64,000 nt of DNA from Planococcus citri (taxonomy: Eukaryota; Arthropoda; Insecta; Hemiptera; Pseudococcidae): NCBI RefSeq assembly GCF_950023065.1, contig NC_088679.1:15872001-15936000 (forward strand), written 5' to 3'. The position numbers were made by a program, and so were the translations under genes. The notes under the pieces were generated by a model. It saw nothing but the letters and a program-made list of their open reading frames with translations, did not search any database and had not been told where the DNA came from. Numbering within the stretch: position 1 is the first letter of the stretch; each line of letters opens with the position of its first letter. Positions 11,125 to 22,111 of the stretch are shown here, piece after piece.

Positions 11125-11940
11125 CAGGGTGTCCGAGGAGTGGTGAAATAAACTTCAGATTTGCATACAACCGATTACGACTGACGATGAGAAAAAAAGT
11201 CATGTGAAGGTGTGGCCCATCTTCAAAATTGAAGGGGCAAAAACTTTTTTTATAATTTTGAAAAGCCTAAATGCAATTTTGGCCATGGGGGTTGGTAGTA
11301 CTTTGAAAAATAAACAAAATTATCTCAACTTACAAATTGATGGAGTTACAAATAATTTTTAATACATAATTTCAAAAAATCGAGATGAAAAAAAATGAAT
11401 ACGTGGAAAGGAACACTACGTCAAAAAATGAACAAATGTCATTCAGATACTAATAAACAGTAAAAATCTTTTTAGGTGGGATCAAAGGGGTAAATTCAAA
11501 ATGGTGGTTCCAAAATTTTCCAAAAATTAACCCCCCCCCCCATTTCTGCTCCCGAGGGTCGAAAATAGGAAAATCACCTCGCATTAACGTTTATCGAGTT
11601 CAAACAGATATTTTACACTAAAAAAGGCTTTGAAAATAATACTCAGTGGTTCCTAAAATTATATTTGTAATCACACAACTTTGGGAACCCCTGGAGCCCA
11701 AAAAATGGTAATTTTGGGTTAACCAACCACCGATTTGTATTTTAGATATTTATTACAACATTTTAAGAGTGGTCTAGTCGATAACTGTCGGGGGGGGCAA
11801 AAAAGGCCCTATCAGGACTCCTCATTTGCCCCTTCAATTTTGAAGATAAGCAATTTGTCATAATGCCATTTTTTGTTCGTTTCCTCGAGTACAACACTAT
11901 CTACAGTTGAATTTTGGCAGACGATTCCTGGAACACCCTG
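11125..11940. mobile_element. 816-bp foldback MITE with TA-type flanks
   Basis: Begins CAGGGTGTCCGAGGAGTGG at 11125 and ends TTCCTGGAACACCCTG at 11940, with TATA on both sides (11121-11124 and 11941-11944). The sub-terminal arms are also inverted: ATCTTCAAAATTGAAGGGGC at about 11219 against CCCCTTCAATTTTGAAGAT at about 11829. TA duplication with CAGGGTG-type ends is typical of Tc1/mariner-like miniature elements. No transposase. Related ends occur at 14430-14552, 60135-60341 and 63710. Confidence 0.8.
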
Positions 11941-12150
11941 TATACTAATTTTTTCACCAATTTATGAGCATTTTTAGTAACTGGAAGGTCAATTTAACAA
12001 TAATTTTCACAACCATTTTTGCATTTTCAACAAAATTATCATCTAATTTTGAGAATAAGGCGCTTGATTAATTTTTGGCAATTGCTTCAATGTTTGGTCA
12101 GAAGAATGATAAATTTATTAACGTACAATATGTATATAATCATGACCAGC

Positions 12151-12430
12151 ATCAGCTGATAGCAAGAAGGTTTTTGCTTATTGGCAACTCATCGCTTTTG
12201 AATTACTTTTACAAAAGTTTTTATCTAATCGAAACCTGAAAAAATGCTCAATTTCCTCCAGATTTGAAAAATTAAAAAGAATTGCTAAAATATTAAATAT
12301 CGAATTTGCAATTGCAAATCACACAATTGATTTGTTTGGAGTTTTAGTCCATGGTAGTTTTTCACTTGAAAAGCAAATGTCAAGTTTGAATTCTACTGAA
12401 TATTCTATACGCACCTGACTTGAAACGTTT
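12151..12430 (+). repeat. Core-hairpin repeat, copy 8, long form
   Basis: CAGCTGATAGCAAGAAGG, then TTTTTGCTTATTGGCAACTC, followed by about 200 bp aligning with 4500-4690 and with 3530-3610 (GAATTCTACTGAATATTC, CTGACTTGAAACGTTTTC). Confidence 0.65.
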
Positions 12431-12473
12431 TCAAATTTTTAAACGAATTCAATAACTTTCAAGTATTAGTTCC

Positions 12474-12717
12474 GGTATTTGGAAAAAAATATATTTGGCT
12501 CCAATTTTTATCTCCTCCTCTTCCAAGGATGCATCTCTCTTTTTTTAAAAATGCACATATCTCCTCTACTGTGGACATGTCAGACAACAAAACTCCAAGG
12601 ATTATTGATTTTGAGTCAAAAAGGTATTTGGAAAAAAATAAGTTCGATTCCATTTTTTATCCCCTCCTCTTCCAAAGATCCACCTCTCTTGTTTGAAAAT
12701 ACACATACCTCCTCTTT
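12474..12717 (+). repeat. Tandem duplication, about 149-bp period
   Basis: Units start GGTATTTGGAAAAAAATA at 12474 and 12623 and share the pyrimidine block CCTCCTCTTCCAA and the ending CCTCCTCT. A further fragment, ACATGTCAGACAACAAAA, occurs in the first unit (about 12575) and again at about 12855. Confidence 0.7.
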
Positions 12718-12944
12718 TTTTGATCATATAGAAAAATTTTCCGAGTAATTACAATTTTTGAATTTTCAGAGTACCTATATAACAGCAAAAGTGACCCATA
12801 TCCAAACACAGCAGGGGCACCAAGCATATTTATGTGGCGTAGAAGACTGCGACTACATGTCAGACAACAAAAATCCAATGAAAAGCCATACAAGTAGTGT
12901 ACAAGTTATTTCTTGAAGGCTTCTCTACATTTTTGTATACGAGT

Positions 12945-13660
12945 ATTACAGCAATTTCATTTGGGGAAATCCTCGCCTCGCAAATTCAAGAAATATGTAC
13001 ACATTGAAAAATATTCAAAATCACATTATTTGTGTTTACCTCGGAAATTATTTAAGATGGCAGAAAAGTGATAACCACTTAGGAAAGTAATTTTATATCT
13101 AGAGATCCTGCGTAATCTTCAATAATTTCCGGGGTAAATACCAATAATGTGATTTCGAGTATTTTCAAAGTGAATTTTTCAAATGGGAGGGGGAGGGTTG
13201 CTTCAAATGAAATTTCTGTAATAACTAATAACCAAAAATGTAGAATATAAAGCCTTCAAAAAATAACTATTGCTCAAAAATATTTTCCATTAAAGTAATA
13301 ATATTGTTAAACAAGATTGTTTCATTGGATTTCAAATATGATGCATTGCACATCATTCATCAGTGTAGGTAAGTAAAATCATATTGTTGTTAATTAGACA
13401 TTAGATATCGTAATACATTTTATCAATTATATGTTGTCTTTTGCTTCGCAGATAAGTAAATAATTTTTGTTATTTTTTGCTTCGCAAATGGCGATGTCAG
13501 TATTGATGAAAATCAAAAAATATTAGCAATCTCCTAGGGAGAAAACAAATGAAGAGGGTTTTCAAACCACGTGTAATGTTTTTTTATATTTATGGAATTT
13601 TATTACATATTGTGTCGTGATTCACTTTTCCTTCCAGTGTAGAATTTAAAAATTTGTAAT
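12945..13660 (+). repeat. Direct repeat, copy 1 (partner at 14585-15365)
   Basis: Aligned to 14585-15365 by CCTCGCCTCGCAAATTCAAG, TGTGTTTACC, TAATTTCCGGGGTAAATAC, TGTAGAATATAAAGCCTTC, TATGATGCATTGCACATCAT and TTTTGCTTCGCA. Within each copy, a GTGTTTACCTCGGAAATTA-type string and its complement (TTTCCGGGGTAAATAC) form a small inverted repeat about 110 bp apart. Confidence 0.75.
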
Positions 13661-13769
13661 TCATTCTATCAGATAAGAACAATTTTTACTAGGTATACTG
13701 CTTGCACCAGTTATTTTTTGTATTTTCAAGAAAGGGGGAGGAGGTCGCCAGTGGACCTTTGGAAGACAA

Positions 13770-14440
13770 GGAATGAAAAAAAAAGCACCCAAGCTTATTT
13801 TTTTTTTGCAAATACCTTCTACAAGTAGATTCCTAAGAAACAGTCATCAGATTGCTCTTTACATTTGGCGAGAGCGGAGGCATTTTTTTGAGCTTATTCG
13901 ACCAGAATACAATGCCAATAAAAGCATCCACTTAGCTCGAAATGTAGAGAATAACGCCAGGGGAAACAGAGTCCAGAACTTGAGAGGAATTGAGAAGAAA
14001 ATTAAACTGTCAAGACACATCCACATACATTAACAAAGTAAAAATTGAAAAAAAAGAAAAATGAATTTTGCAGTATGTACCTATTTGTATATGTACATAT
14101 ACCTATTAATCATACATGTTTTAAAAAAATAGAACTATAGGTAAGTAATGTTTTTAGTTTTCAATTTTTCATTTTTGTACCACTTTTCTATTTACAGTAT
14201 CTGTACGCAATATGCAAAATGAATTTGATTTCATTTTGGAATTAAAAATACTTTTTTTTTTTAGAAAGCAAAAATTTTGATGATTCCAAGAGCTAAATGT
14301 GATTTGCCCATCTGTTGAAAATTAGTTCCATTTTTATCGACATTGACCACAATTTATTTTGCTCACCAAAGCCATTGGCTATCACTGATTACAAGAGAGT
14401 TTTTGCTTTTTGTCTCGATGATAATTTTCAAAATCGTATT
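13770..14440 (+). repeat. Large duplicated block, left part of copy A (partner 17490-18100)
   Basis: Shares AAAGCATCCACTT, AGAGTCCAGA, ACTTGAGAG-like text, TACATGTTT, TAGAACTATAGGTAA, GAAAGCAAAAATTTTGATGA and a core-hairpin with 17490-18100. An 86-codon ORF at 13773 is not maintained in the partner and is rejected as a gene. Confidence 0.7.
14369..14415 (+). repeat. Core-hairpin repeat, copy 9
   Basis: AGCCATTGGCTATCACTGAT, then TACAAGAGAGTTTTTGC. The GCCATTGGC prefix groups it with the copies at 16095, 18048 and 33612. Confidence 0.65.
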
Positions 14441-14552
14441 TTGCCCCTTCAATTTGCAAGATAGGCAACTTGTTTATCTTACATGTTTTTTACTCGTACC
14501 TGGTTGTATCCGGCCAAATCTGAAGTTTGTACTACCACTCCCTGGACACCCT
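14430..14552. mobile_element. Partial MITE right end (CAGGGTG family)
   Basis: CCCCTTCAATTTGCAAGATA through CTCCCTGGACACCCTGTA matches the right end of the 11125-11940 element. No left end is present, so this is a truncated copy. It sits at the point where the duplicated block A is interrupted relative to block B. Confidence 0.65.
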
Positions 14553-14584
14553 GTAGAGTTGCAAGATCTCTACAGTTTTGCTTA

Positions 14585-15365
14585 TTACAGAAATTTTGTT
14601 AGGAGAAACCCTCGCCTTGCAAATTCAAGAAATGCACTTTGAAAAATACTCAAATTCACATTAGGTATTTGTGTTTACCGCGGAAATTACTGAAGATGGC
14701 ACAACTTATCATTGTACAGAGATTTCTGTCCATTCCATCAGTTTTCCCCTAGCCCCATCCTGCACTATCTTCAATAAATTTCCGCGGTAAATACAAAAAT
14801 AATCTGATTTTGAGTATTATTCAAAGTCAATTTTTCAAACTGGGGGGAGGGAGGGGGCAATGATTGCTCCAAATGAAATTTCTGTAATAACCAGAAATGT
14901 AGAATATAAAGCCTTCAAAAAATAACCATTGCTCAAAAATATTTTCCATTAAAATATAATAATATTGTTAAACAACAAGATTGCTTCCTTGGATTCCAAA
15001 TAATTATGATGCATTGCACATCATTCATCAGTATAGGTAAGTAAATAAAATCATATTGTTGTTAATTAGACATTAGATAGTACAATTTACTTGTTTTACT
15101 TCGCTTAAAAATCCATTCTATTCAATGTATGTGTAGGAATGAATACAGCTACATTCAACTTTATGCCACACCTACCAGACAAATCATTAATTATTTGTTG
15201 TCTTTTGCTTCGCTAGATGAGTAAATAATATTTGTTCCTTTTTGCTTCGCAGATGGCAATGTGAGAGAGCGTTTTTTAAACTTGTAATGATTTTTATATT
15301 TATGGAATTTTATTACCTATACTGTGTCGTGATTCATTTTCCTTCCATCGTAGAAATTTTGGAAC
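14585..15365 (+). repeat. Direct repeat, copy 2 (partner at 12945-13660)
   Basis: Second copy of the 12.9-kb repeat, lying inside the extra 1.6 kb that separates the two halves of duplicated block A. Includes TATGATGCATTGCACATCAT and TTTTGCTTCGC as in the partner. Confidence 0.75.
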
Positions 15366-16094
15366 AGAATGTTAAGTTACGCATCTGAGCAAATTGTGCC
15401 CCAGGATCAATACTTATTTAGCAAAAGAGCGAGACACAACAGTAAAACTCATACATATGAAGGCGCTACTACCTCCAAGATCCACTATTGTGGGTGCAGC
15501 TCATCGTCCCAAGCAGTAGGGAACTCGGGTTCTTTTTTTCAGGGACATCGCCAACTTGAGAGAAGGGCGAGAGATGAACCTGATAAAGAGTTGTGGCACA
15601 AAACGAATAAGTATGATTAAGCGCAGAAAAAAAATCCGCCTTCATAAAAATATTGAAAGAAACCAGCTCGAGAGTGGTAACTGGTAACTCTCGAGGGGTT
15701 CTTTAATGAAGGTACATATCTTGAACGTCAGTAAAATTTCTGAACAACATCGCCCAATCCTAATGAAATTTTTTTCTTTTTTTTCAACGTAAATATTTTG
15801 ACAATTAATTATTTTGAGATTGATAACTCGCTGATACGTTTTGTTTTACGAGGCGTATGGAACTCGGTTACGGTAGTAAGTAATATTCTAACATTTCAAC
15901 TCAATATCTTTTAGAAATTAATTTACTCATTTTTTGCATAATAATAATAGTGTTAATGATAAATTACCTGACGAAATTCAATATCGCGTGACCGATGAGC
16001 GCTTCAATTATTCTTCCGACGAAGAATCTCATCAAAATGCATTTGGTTTTAAGAACATGCACATCAAAAAATACAGTTGGCTCACAGTATTTTC
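15366..16094. other. No recognised gene; short hairpin
   Basis: Includes an 83-codon ORF at 15369 whose start region (GGAACAGAATG, GAGCAAATTG) is repeat sequence also found near 17570, and a perfect 9-bp stem CTCGAGAGT/ACTCTCGAG at 15667-15695. Nothing else recognised. Confidence 0.5.
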
Positions 16095-17460
16095 AGCCAT
16101 TGACTATTCGCTGACTGCAGAGAGTTTTTGCTTCTGGTAAATTTTTATCATTTTTTCCAACGTAAAACTGAATTTTGCCAGTATGAATATATGCCTAATT
16201 TCAATCTCTCAGTCCCATCGCTAATTAGGTTAAGTATATAGAAAAAGGAAAACAATAAGGTTAATTTTGAACGTAGATCAAAAATTAATCTCGTGTACGG
16301 TTTCAATAAAATACGTATCTTATCGCCAATTGGCTCAATCATCAAAACGCTGTTCACTAATTGGCTATTTTAGAAAAACAATACATATGTAAACGAAAAT
16401 CGTCGACCGTATATAATGGACGAATAATTCAAATCGCAGGAAATGACGGCTAGATTTTGGATGCAGAATCCAGGAAACCTTCTGCTCATGCGCCAAACAT
16501 GACGCTTACGGTGCTGTGGAAGAGAGAGACGGTTTACTGGTTGAACGTGGGTTGAACCAGTGAACCGTCTCTGTCTCCACCAGCACCGTAAGCGTCATGT
16601 TTGGCGCATGAGCAGAAGGTTTCCTGGATTCTGCATCCAAAATCTAGCCGTCACATTTTGTCTTTTTTTCACCGTTGAATTATTCGTCCATTATATACGG
16701 TCGACGACGAAAATTTAAAAATTATAGCAAAGGAGCATTTTGCGTCAAGAAAATGACCATTCTGTAATAATTTCAAACTTCCACTATCTCTACTCCTATT
16801 GTCAAAACTAACTCTCAAAGGAACCCATCCATCAGAGTTAGACCTCATGTGACCTATAAGAGCAGGCGCCTGATGAGTGCCAAATGTAAAAATTCCAAAA
16901 ACGAGCAAAACAGCTAGACCAGTAGACCTACTACAAAAAATGGTCCATGGTCAAACTCGCCGACAAACGACAACAATTTTCACGAAAATTTGATTAAAAA
17001 TCAGCGGGAAAAAATTCACTGCAAAATTTAATTGGTTCTCAAATAACAATAACTGCTTAAAAAATTTTCAAAAAAATCAGAACTTTCGAACACGATTCGA
17101 AAATCAAATTCGGAGAAAATGGAGCAAGATAATTTTCCACAATCCATCAGTAAGTAATTTAATACATTTTTTCCAACAGCTTTTCAAGTGATTCCCAAGA
17201 TAATTCCACTATTTTTTATTGTGTACTTCATGTAACTTTTTCACGATTTCATTTCATTTCAATATTTGATCAATTTATCGTAATTTTGAGCATTTAAAGG
17301 ATACTTTGCTCAATTTTTACAATACTTCATAAATTTTCAGTCAATTTAAACGTTATTTTTATGGCATTTCAACAAAATGTTTAAGCAATTATTTCAAATG
17401 TTGACTGATAGGCTTAAGCTAATTTTTCACAAATTCATGGTAACTTTCAGTAACTGGTAA
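16095..17460 (+). repeat. Large duplicated block, right part of copy A (partner 18048-19100)
   Basis: Begins with a core-hairpin copy (16095-16140) and aligns with 18048-19100 through AACTGAATTTTGCCA, AAAATTTAAAAATTAT, TGTCAAGAAAA, AACTCTCAA, ATTTGATCAATTTATCGTAA and CATGGTAACTTTCAGTAACTGGTA. It differs by an inserted palindromic element at 16401-16706. Confidence 0.75.
16401..16706. mobile_element. 306-bp near-perfect palindromic transposon with 8-bp target duplication
   Basis: Ends CGTCGACCGTATATAATGGA at 16401 and its exact complement ending at 16706. Inner arms 16440-16516 and 16581-16653 are complementary over more than 70 bp with no mismatch I can see, and the remaining centre (AGAGACGGTTTACTGGTTGA and its near complement) is also inverted. 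It is flanked by ACGAAAAT on both sides (16393-16400 and 16707-16714). The related block at about 18300-18330 lacks the element and carries a single ATGAAAATTT at this point. An 8-bp duplication fits hAT- or P-type transposition. No ORF of its own. Confidence 0.9.
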
Positions 17461-17489
17461 GTCAGTATGTACCTACAACAAAAAAAAAG

Positions 17490-18100
17490 CATCCACTTTG
17501 CTCGAATTGATGTAGCTTTCAACCCCCCCCCCCCCATCCCATTGAGGACTCTTCGTATAAGTTTTGGGAACAGAATGATAAAATACGCTGCTTTTGAGCA
17601 AATTGCGCCCCTCTAGAATTAAACGAAGAGAACTCCAGGAGAAGAAAAGAGTCCAGAGCTTGAGAAGAATTGAGAAGAAAAAAATAAAACAGTCAGACCC
17701 ATCCGCATACCACATGAGTAACAGAGCAAAAACTAAAAAAAAAATTGAAAATTAATCTACATAGTATTATTAATTCTACAATTCTACATGTTTAAAAAAA
17801 TTAGAACTATAGGTAATGTTTTCAGTTTTCAATTTTTTATTTTTGTGCCATTTATTTGTAAATTAATTTGACTTTTCATCAAGTATTTAATTTTATTTTG
17901 AAATTAAAAATACTATTTTTAGAAAGCAAAAATTTTGATGATCCTCAGAGCTATAAATGTGATTAGCCTATCTGCTGAGAATTATAGTTTCATTTCAAAG
18001 GACATCGACAGTGCTCCGAAGCATTCATCCAATATTTCGCTCACAAAAGCCATTGGCTATCGCTGATTGCAAGAGAGTTTTTGTTTTTTGTTTTGCTGAT
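17490..18100 (+). repeat. Large duplicated block, left part of copy B (partner 13770-14440)
   Basis: Uninterrupted counterpart of block A: the sequence passes from the 13.8-kb homology directly through the core-hairpin at 18048 into the 16.1-kb homology. A run of C at about 17522-17534 marks a likely slippage site. Confidence 0.7.
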
Positions 18101-19100
18101 AATTTATAGTGTGGAACCTTTTCCAATTTTCCCAATCTAACGTGAAACTGAATTTTGCCAATATAAAAATGATTGCAATTTCTCAATCTCTTATTTCTTT
18201 ATTTTAAATACGTTGGATTTTTCAAAAACTAATCTTGTGTTCGGTTTCAATATACATATGTACTATTTAATCGTTGATTGGCTTATCGATTGGCTATTTC
18301 ATGAAATAATATGAAAATTTAAAAATTATGGCAACGGAGTTTTTGTGTCAAGAAAAATGTCCTTTCTGTAATTTTCAACTTTCACTTTTCCTACTCATAT
18401 TGTCGAATTTAACTCTCAAGGGAACTCCATCCACCAAAGTTGGACCTCGTATTGACCTACATACAAATTATACGAGTAAAAGCAACCGCGAGTGGCAAAT
18501 GTAAAAATTCCAAAAAGGGGTAAAAAACAGACCTACTACAAAAATTGGTCATTGGTCAAACTCACCACAAACGCCAAAATTTTTGTACTACGAAAATTGA
18601 ACCAAAAATCAGCGAAAAAAATTCACTTTAAAATTAAATATGCCCACTTTTGGACTTGGAGATAAAATTATGTAGGTCTAAAATTCAACTTTGATGGATG
18701 ATTTTTATAGAATTTTTCACGCTGATCACTGGAAAAAGTAACGAAAAAATTCCATCGTTGTTAGGATTTTTCACAATTTCAGAGTTGATGACACTACGTA
18801 CAAACAAATATTATCACTATGTAATTAAAACAATTTTTGTTAACATTTTCAAGTGATTCCCAAGATTATTTCACGATTTCGTTTCATTTCAATGTTTGAT
18901 CAATTTATCGTAATTTTGCAAATTTTAGGGATACTTTGCTCAATTTTTACAATATTTCATTAATTTTCAGCCAATTAAAACAATTTTTATGGCATTTCAA
19001 CAAATGTTTGAGCAATTATTTCAAAGGTTGACTGAAAATCTAAGTTTTCACCAATTCATGGTAACTTTCAGTAACTGGTAGGTCAATATACATCAATACT
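18048..19100 (+). repeat. Large duplicated block, right part of copy B, with core-hairpin copy 11
   Basis: Starts AGCCATTGGCTATCGCTGAT, TGCAAGAGAGTTTTTG, the best-kept core-hairpin copy, and continues as the unoccupied partner of 16095-17460. A further 200-bp piece near 18650-18790 (CTGATCACTGGAAAAA) recurs at 32640-32780. Confidence 0.75.
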
Positions 19101-20713
19101 TTTCATGATACGAGTATGGTACCTACTTTGAGCATTTTTGACAAATCGTTATTAAATTTTGAGAATATTTGATCAATTTTTGATAATTAAGTCAACTTAT
19201 AACCAAAATGATGACTTTTTGATGATTTCAATGACCTGGTAGAAATCTTGAAATACCAAATTTTATGCCAATTATTTCGAAATCACGACTGAAAAAAATA
19301 ATTCGAAGTAAATCAGCATACGGAAGAGAAAAGCAGCACATTATTAATCTTTCAGGCCCATCTCTGCGGGGTTCGCACCTCAGGAGGTCTTGAAATTGAA
19401 CGAAAGAAATTGTATTTTCTCTATTTTTCTAAGAGACTAAACTCAATCGAAACAGTTTCCAAAATCGTAGTTTAAAAAGATAAATTTGGCTGGAAATGTC
19501 GCGAGATGTTAATGTAAGTTTATAACACTCGTATTACGTAATTATGTATGTTGGTACATTGGTACGTATTATAATGACTTAAACGAACTCGCGATTCAGA
19601 CTTATGCGAATTTTTTTTTTACCGCAAATTTCCAACATTTCATGTAGATTTTTTTTTTTTAAATTCACATCGGCATAAAAAAAACAGCAAAATAAAACTC
19701 CCACAGAGCCAAATTTCAATACATCATTAGCCTCTGATTCGACTAATTCCAAAAAAAAACAACCAGTGATCTCGAGAATGAAAATTTCCCAGGCTCCAAT
19801 CCGAGCCTATAACAATCCTCTCTTCACGAACAATATTTACACCTATCTATACCTACCTACGAGCAAAACATATCATACACAAAACCCCAGCGAAAATCTT
19901 TCGACTACTTTCCTAAATTACCGAAATCGTCCAACTGTGAATGCTCCGCTCTATACCGGAAAATATTTCTACAGAAAATGAGCACGTCGAGATAAAAATA
20001 AAATTCCAAAGGTCGACAACCCTTCCGGTAACGTTTTTATTGACACCGGTAACTCCATACCTACTACTATGGCAAATCAACGCGCGAGAAGTCTGAAAAA
20101 AAAGACAATTAACTTGGAATTCTAACACGATCTTTCTTTTTAAAGGTAGGTATTTCGCTGATCGTGCTCTCGACTGCTGCGCCCTCTTAACCCGCTTTCT
20201 TAATACGTCTCGTGTACTTCCATACTTTCCACCATCCTCAAATCTTTACTTTCTATAATTAGCGTCGCGAAAGAAAAAGAAAAAGAGGATAAATTTCTGC
20301 GTTCGTTTCATTAAAAAAAAAAGAGAAGAGAGAGAAAAGGGCGTGAAATCAGATTGCAATATTAAGTAAGTATAAGCTGCCTAATATTACAACGTAAAAG
20401 TGGTAAAATCTTTTACGAAACGGTTTGTCATTTTTCTTTCATTCGTGTTTGGCGAGAATAAACTGCTTTAAAAAACGAAGAAACGATTGAGATACCCATC
20501 TTCCTTCGTCGCTTGGTAAATAGAATGGCAACGACACCGAATCAACTCGGAAAAACGATTGAAGCAAAATAGCAGCCATTTAACGACAGCATTGTACTGA
20601 TCGTTCAAAAAAACTCTCTACTCCATAAATTATTCTAAGAAGTCACCGAATCGTCGAGGCAATCTGACAAACAGAAGGATTAAAAATCTGAGAACGAATC
20701 TGGGTTCACTTAT
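19101..20713. other. No recognised gene
   Basis: Contains diverged repeat remnants to about 19300, then unique sequence with several short ORFs (71 codons or fewer) in overlapping frames. ATGTCGCGAGATGTTAAT|GTAAGT at 19497 looks like a start codon and donor, but nothing around it supports an exon. Confidence 0.4.
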
Positions 20714-22111
20714 GGGTCATTCCACGTCAATTGGACCAAGAAGTGGTACTGGGGTGTTCGGCGATTTTTTTGAATTTTTCCTGTGGAAAAACCTTCCGAA
20801 GGGATGACCAATGGCGCAAATCGCAGCCCTCTAGCCCATTTTTAAAGGCAGCCAGGGGGTGTCAAAGTTTTCAGTGAACCTAAAATATCATCCATTTCAG
20901 CAGTGGATTACTCGATAACCGCGATACCTACCAAAATGGAACATTTTCCCATAGTTAAGGGTTTTGAAAGACTTTTTGGTGATATCAAAAAAAATCAGTG
21001 TTGCCACTTTTTTTCGTACAAAAAATTCGCTCAAAAAATTTCGAAACGTAGTTTTCATGCCGTTCCGACTCTAAAAAATTCTGAAAAAAATATATTATGG
21101 ACAACTTTTCATGCTGAACAACATATTAAAAAATTAGGATGGTACCATGTTGCAAAGTTGATTTTAAAAAATTGAAAGTTTGCGAAAAAATAAGATTTTT
21201 TGATTTGAAACATGAAAAAAAGTTTTGATAGGTGAAGTTGACCCATTTGACCCATATTTTTACGTATCTGTTGAAAAAGTTGAAAAAACCCTTTCACTCG
21301 ATGAAATGAACTTCTCACAAAAAAATCAAAATTCGAAAAAATTCAATTTTCAAATTCAAACATCAAAAAAAGTCAAAATTTATTCAGTTGTCTTATTTTG
21401 ACCTCTTTCTGACGTATTTCATGAAAAAGTTGATAAAAGTTACACTCACAACAGAAAAACAAAAAATTCGTTCATTTTTTGAATCTTTTCGAATTTTGAT
21501 TTTTTTGTGAAGTTCATTTCATCGAGTCAAAAGTTTTTTTCAATTTTTTCAACAGATACGTAAAAATAGGGGTCAAATGGGTCAACTTCACCTATCAAAA
21601 CTTTTTTTCGTGTTTTAAATTAAAAAATCGAATTTTTTCGCAAACTTTCAATTTTTTAAAATCAACTTTGCGACATGGTACCATCCCAATTTTTTAATAT
21701 GTTGTTCAGCATGAAAAGTAGTCCGTAATATATTTTTTTCAGAATTTTTGAGAGTCGGAACGATATAAACACTACGTTTCAAAACTTTTTGAGCTAATTT
21801 TTTGTACGAAAAAAAGTGGCAACACTGATTTTTATATCACCAAAAAGCCTTTCAAAACCCCTAACTATGGGAAAATGTTCCATTTTGGTAGGTATCGCGG
21901 TTATCGAGTAATCCTCTGCTGAAATGGATGATATTTTAGGTTCACTGAAAACTTTGACACCCCCTGACTGCCTTTAAAAATTGGTTAGAGGGCTGTGATT
22001 TTGGTCATTGGCCATCCCTTCAAAATGTCTTTCCACAGGAAAATTTCGAAAAAATTCGCCGAACCCCCCCCCCCCCCACCACTTTTTGGTTCAATTGACG
22101 TGGAATGAACC
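20714..22111. mobile_element. 1.4-kb foldback element, family FB2, copy 1
   Basis: Long inverted arms: GGGTCATTCCACGTCAATTG at 20714 is mirrored by CAATTGACGTGGAATGAACC ending at 22111, and the arms match over roughly 600 bp each (AAAGGCAGCC, CAGTGTTGCCACTTTTTTTC, CATCTGTTGAAAAAG-like blocks in both orientations). The centre at about 21360-21480 is unpaired. Flanks TTAT and TTAC are close to a 4-bp duplication. ORFs on it mirror each other on both strands and are not genes. A second copy, at 47812-49224, has a perfect 4-bp duplication. Confidence 0.85.

Noticed and set aside
13370..13400. GTAAGTAAAATCATATT...: resembles a very short intron, also at 15038, 53092 and 54430
   Set aside because: It is shared repeat text in four places with no flanking open frame, so the GT...AG is probably coincidental.
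17522..17534. C run, and similar runs at 11531, 22066 and 57331
   Set aside because: Simple slippage-prone homopolymers, no evidence of function.
20903..21318. ORFs of 69-90 codons on both strands
   Set aside because: They lie on the arms of the FB2 foldback, where each frame is mirrored by the opposite arm; similar ORFs shift between the two copies.
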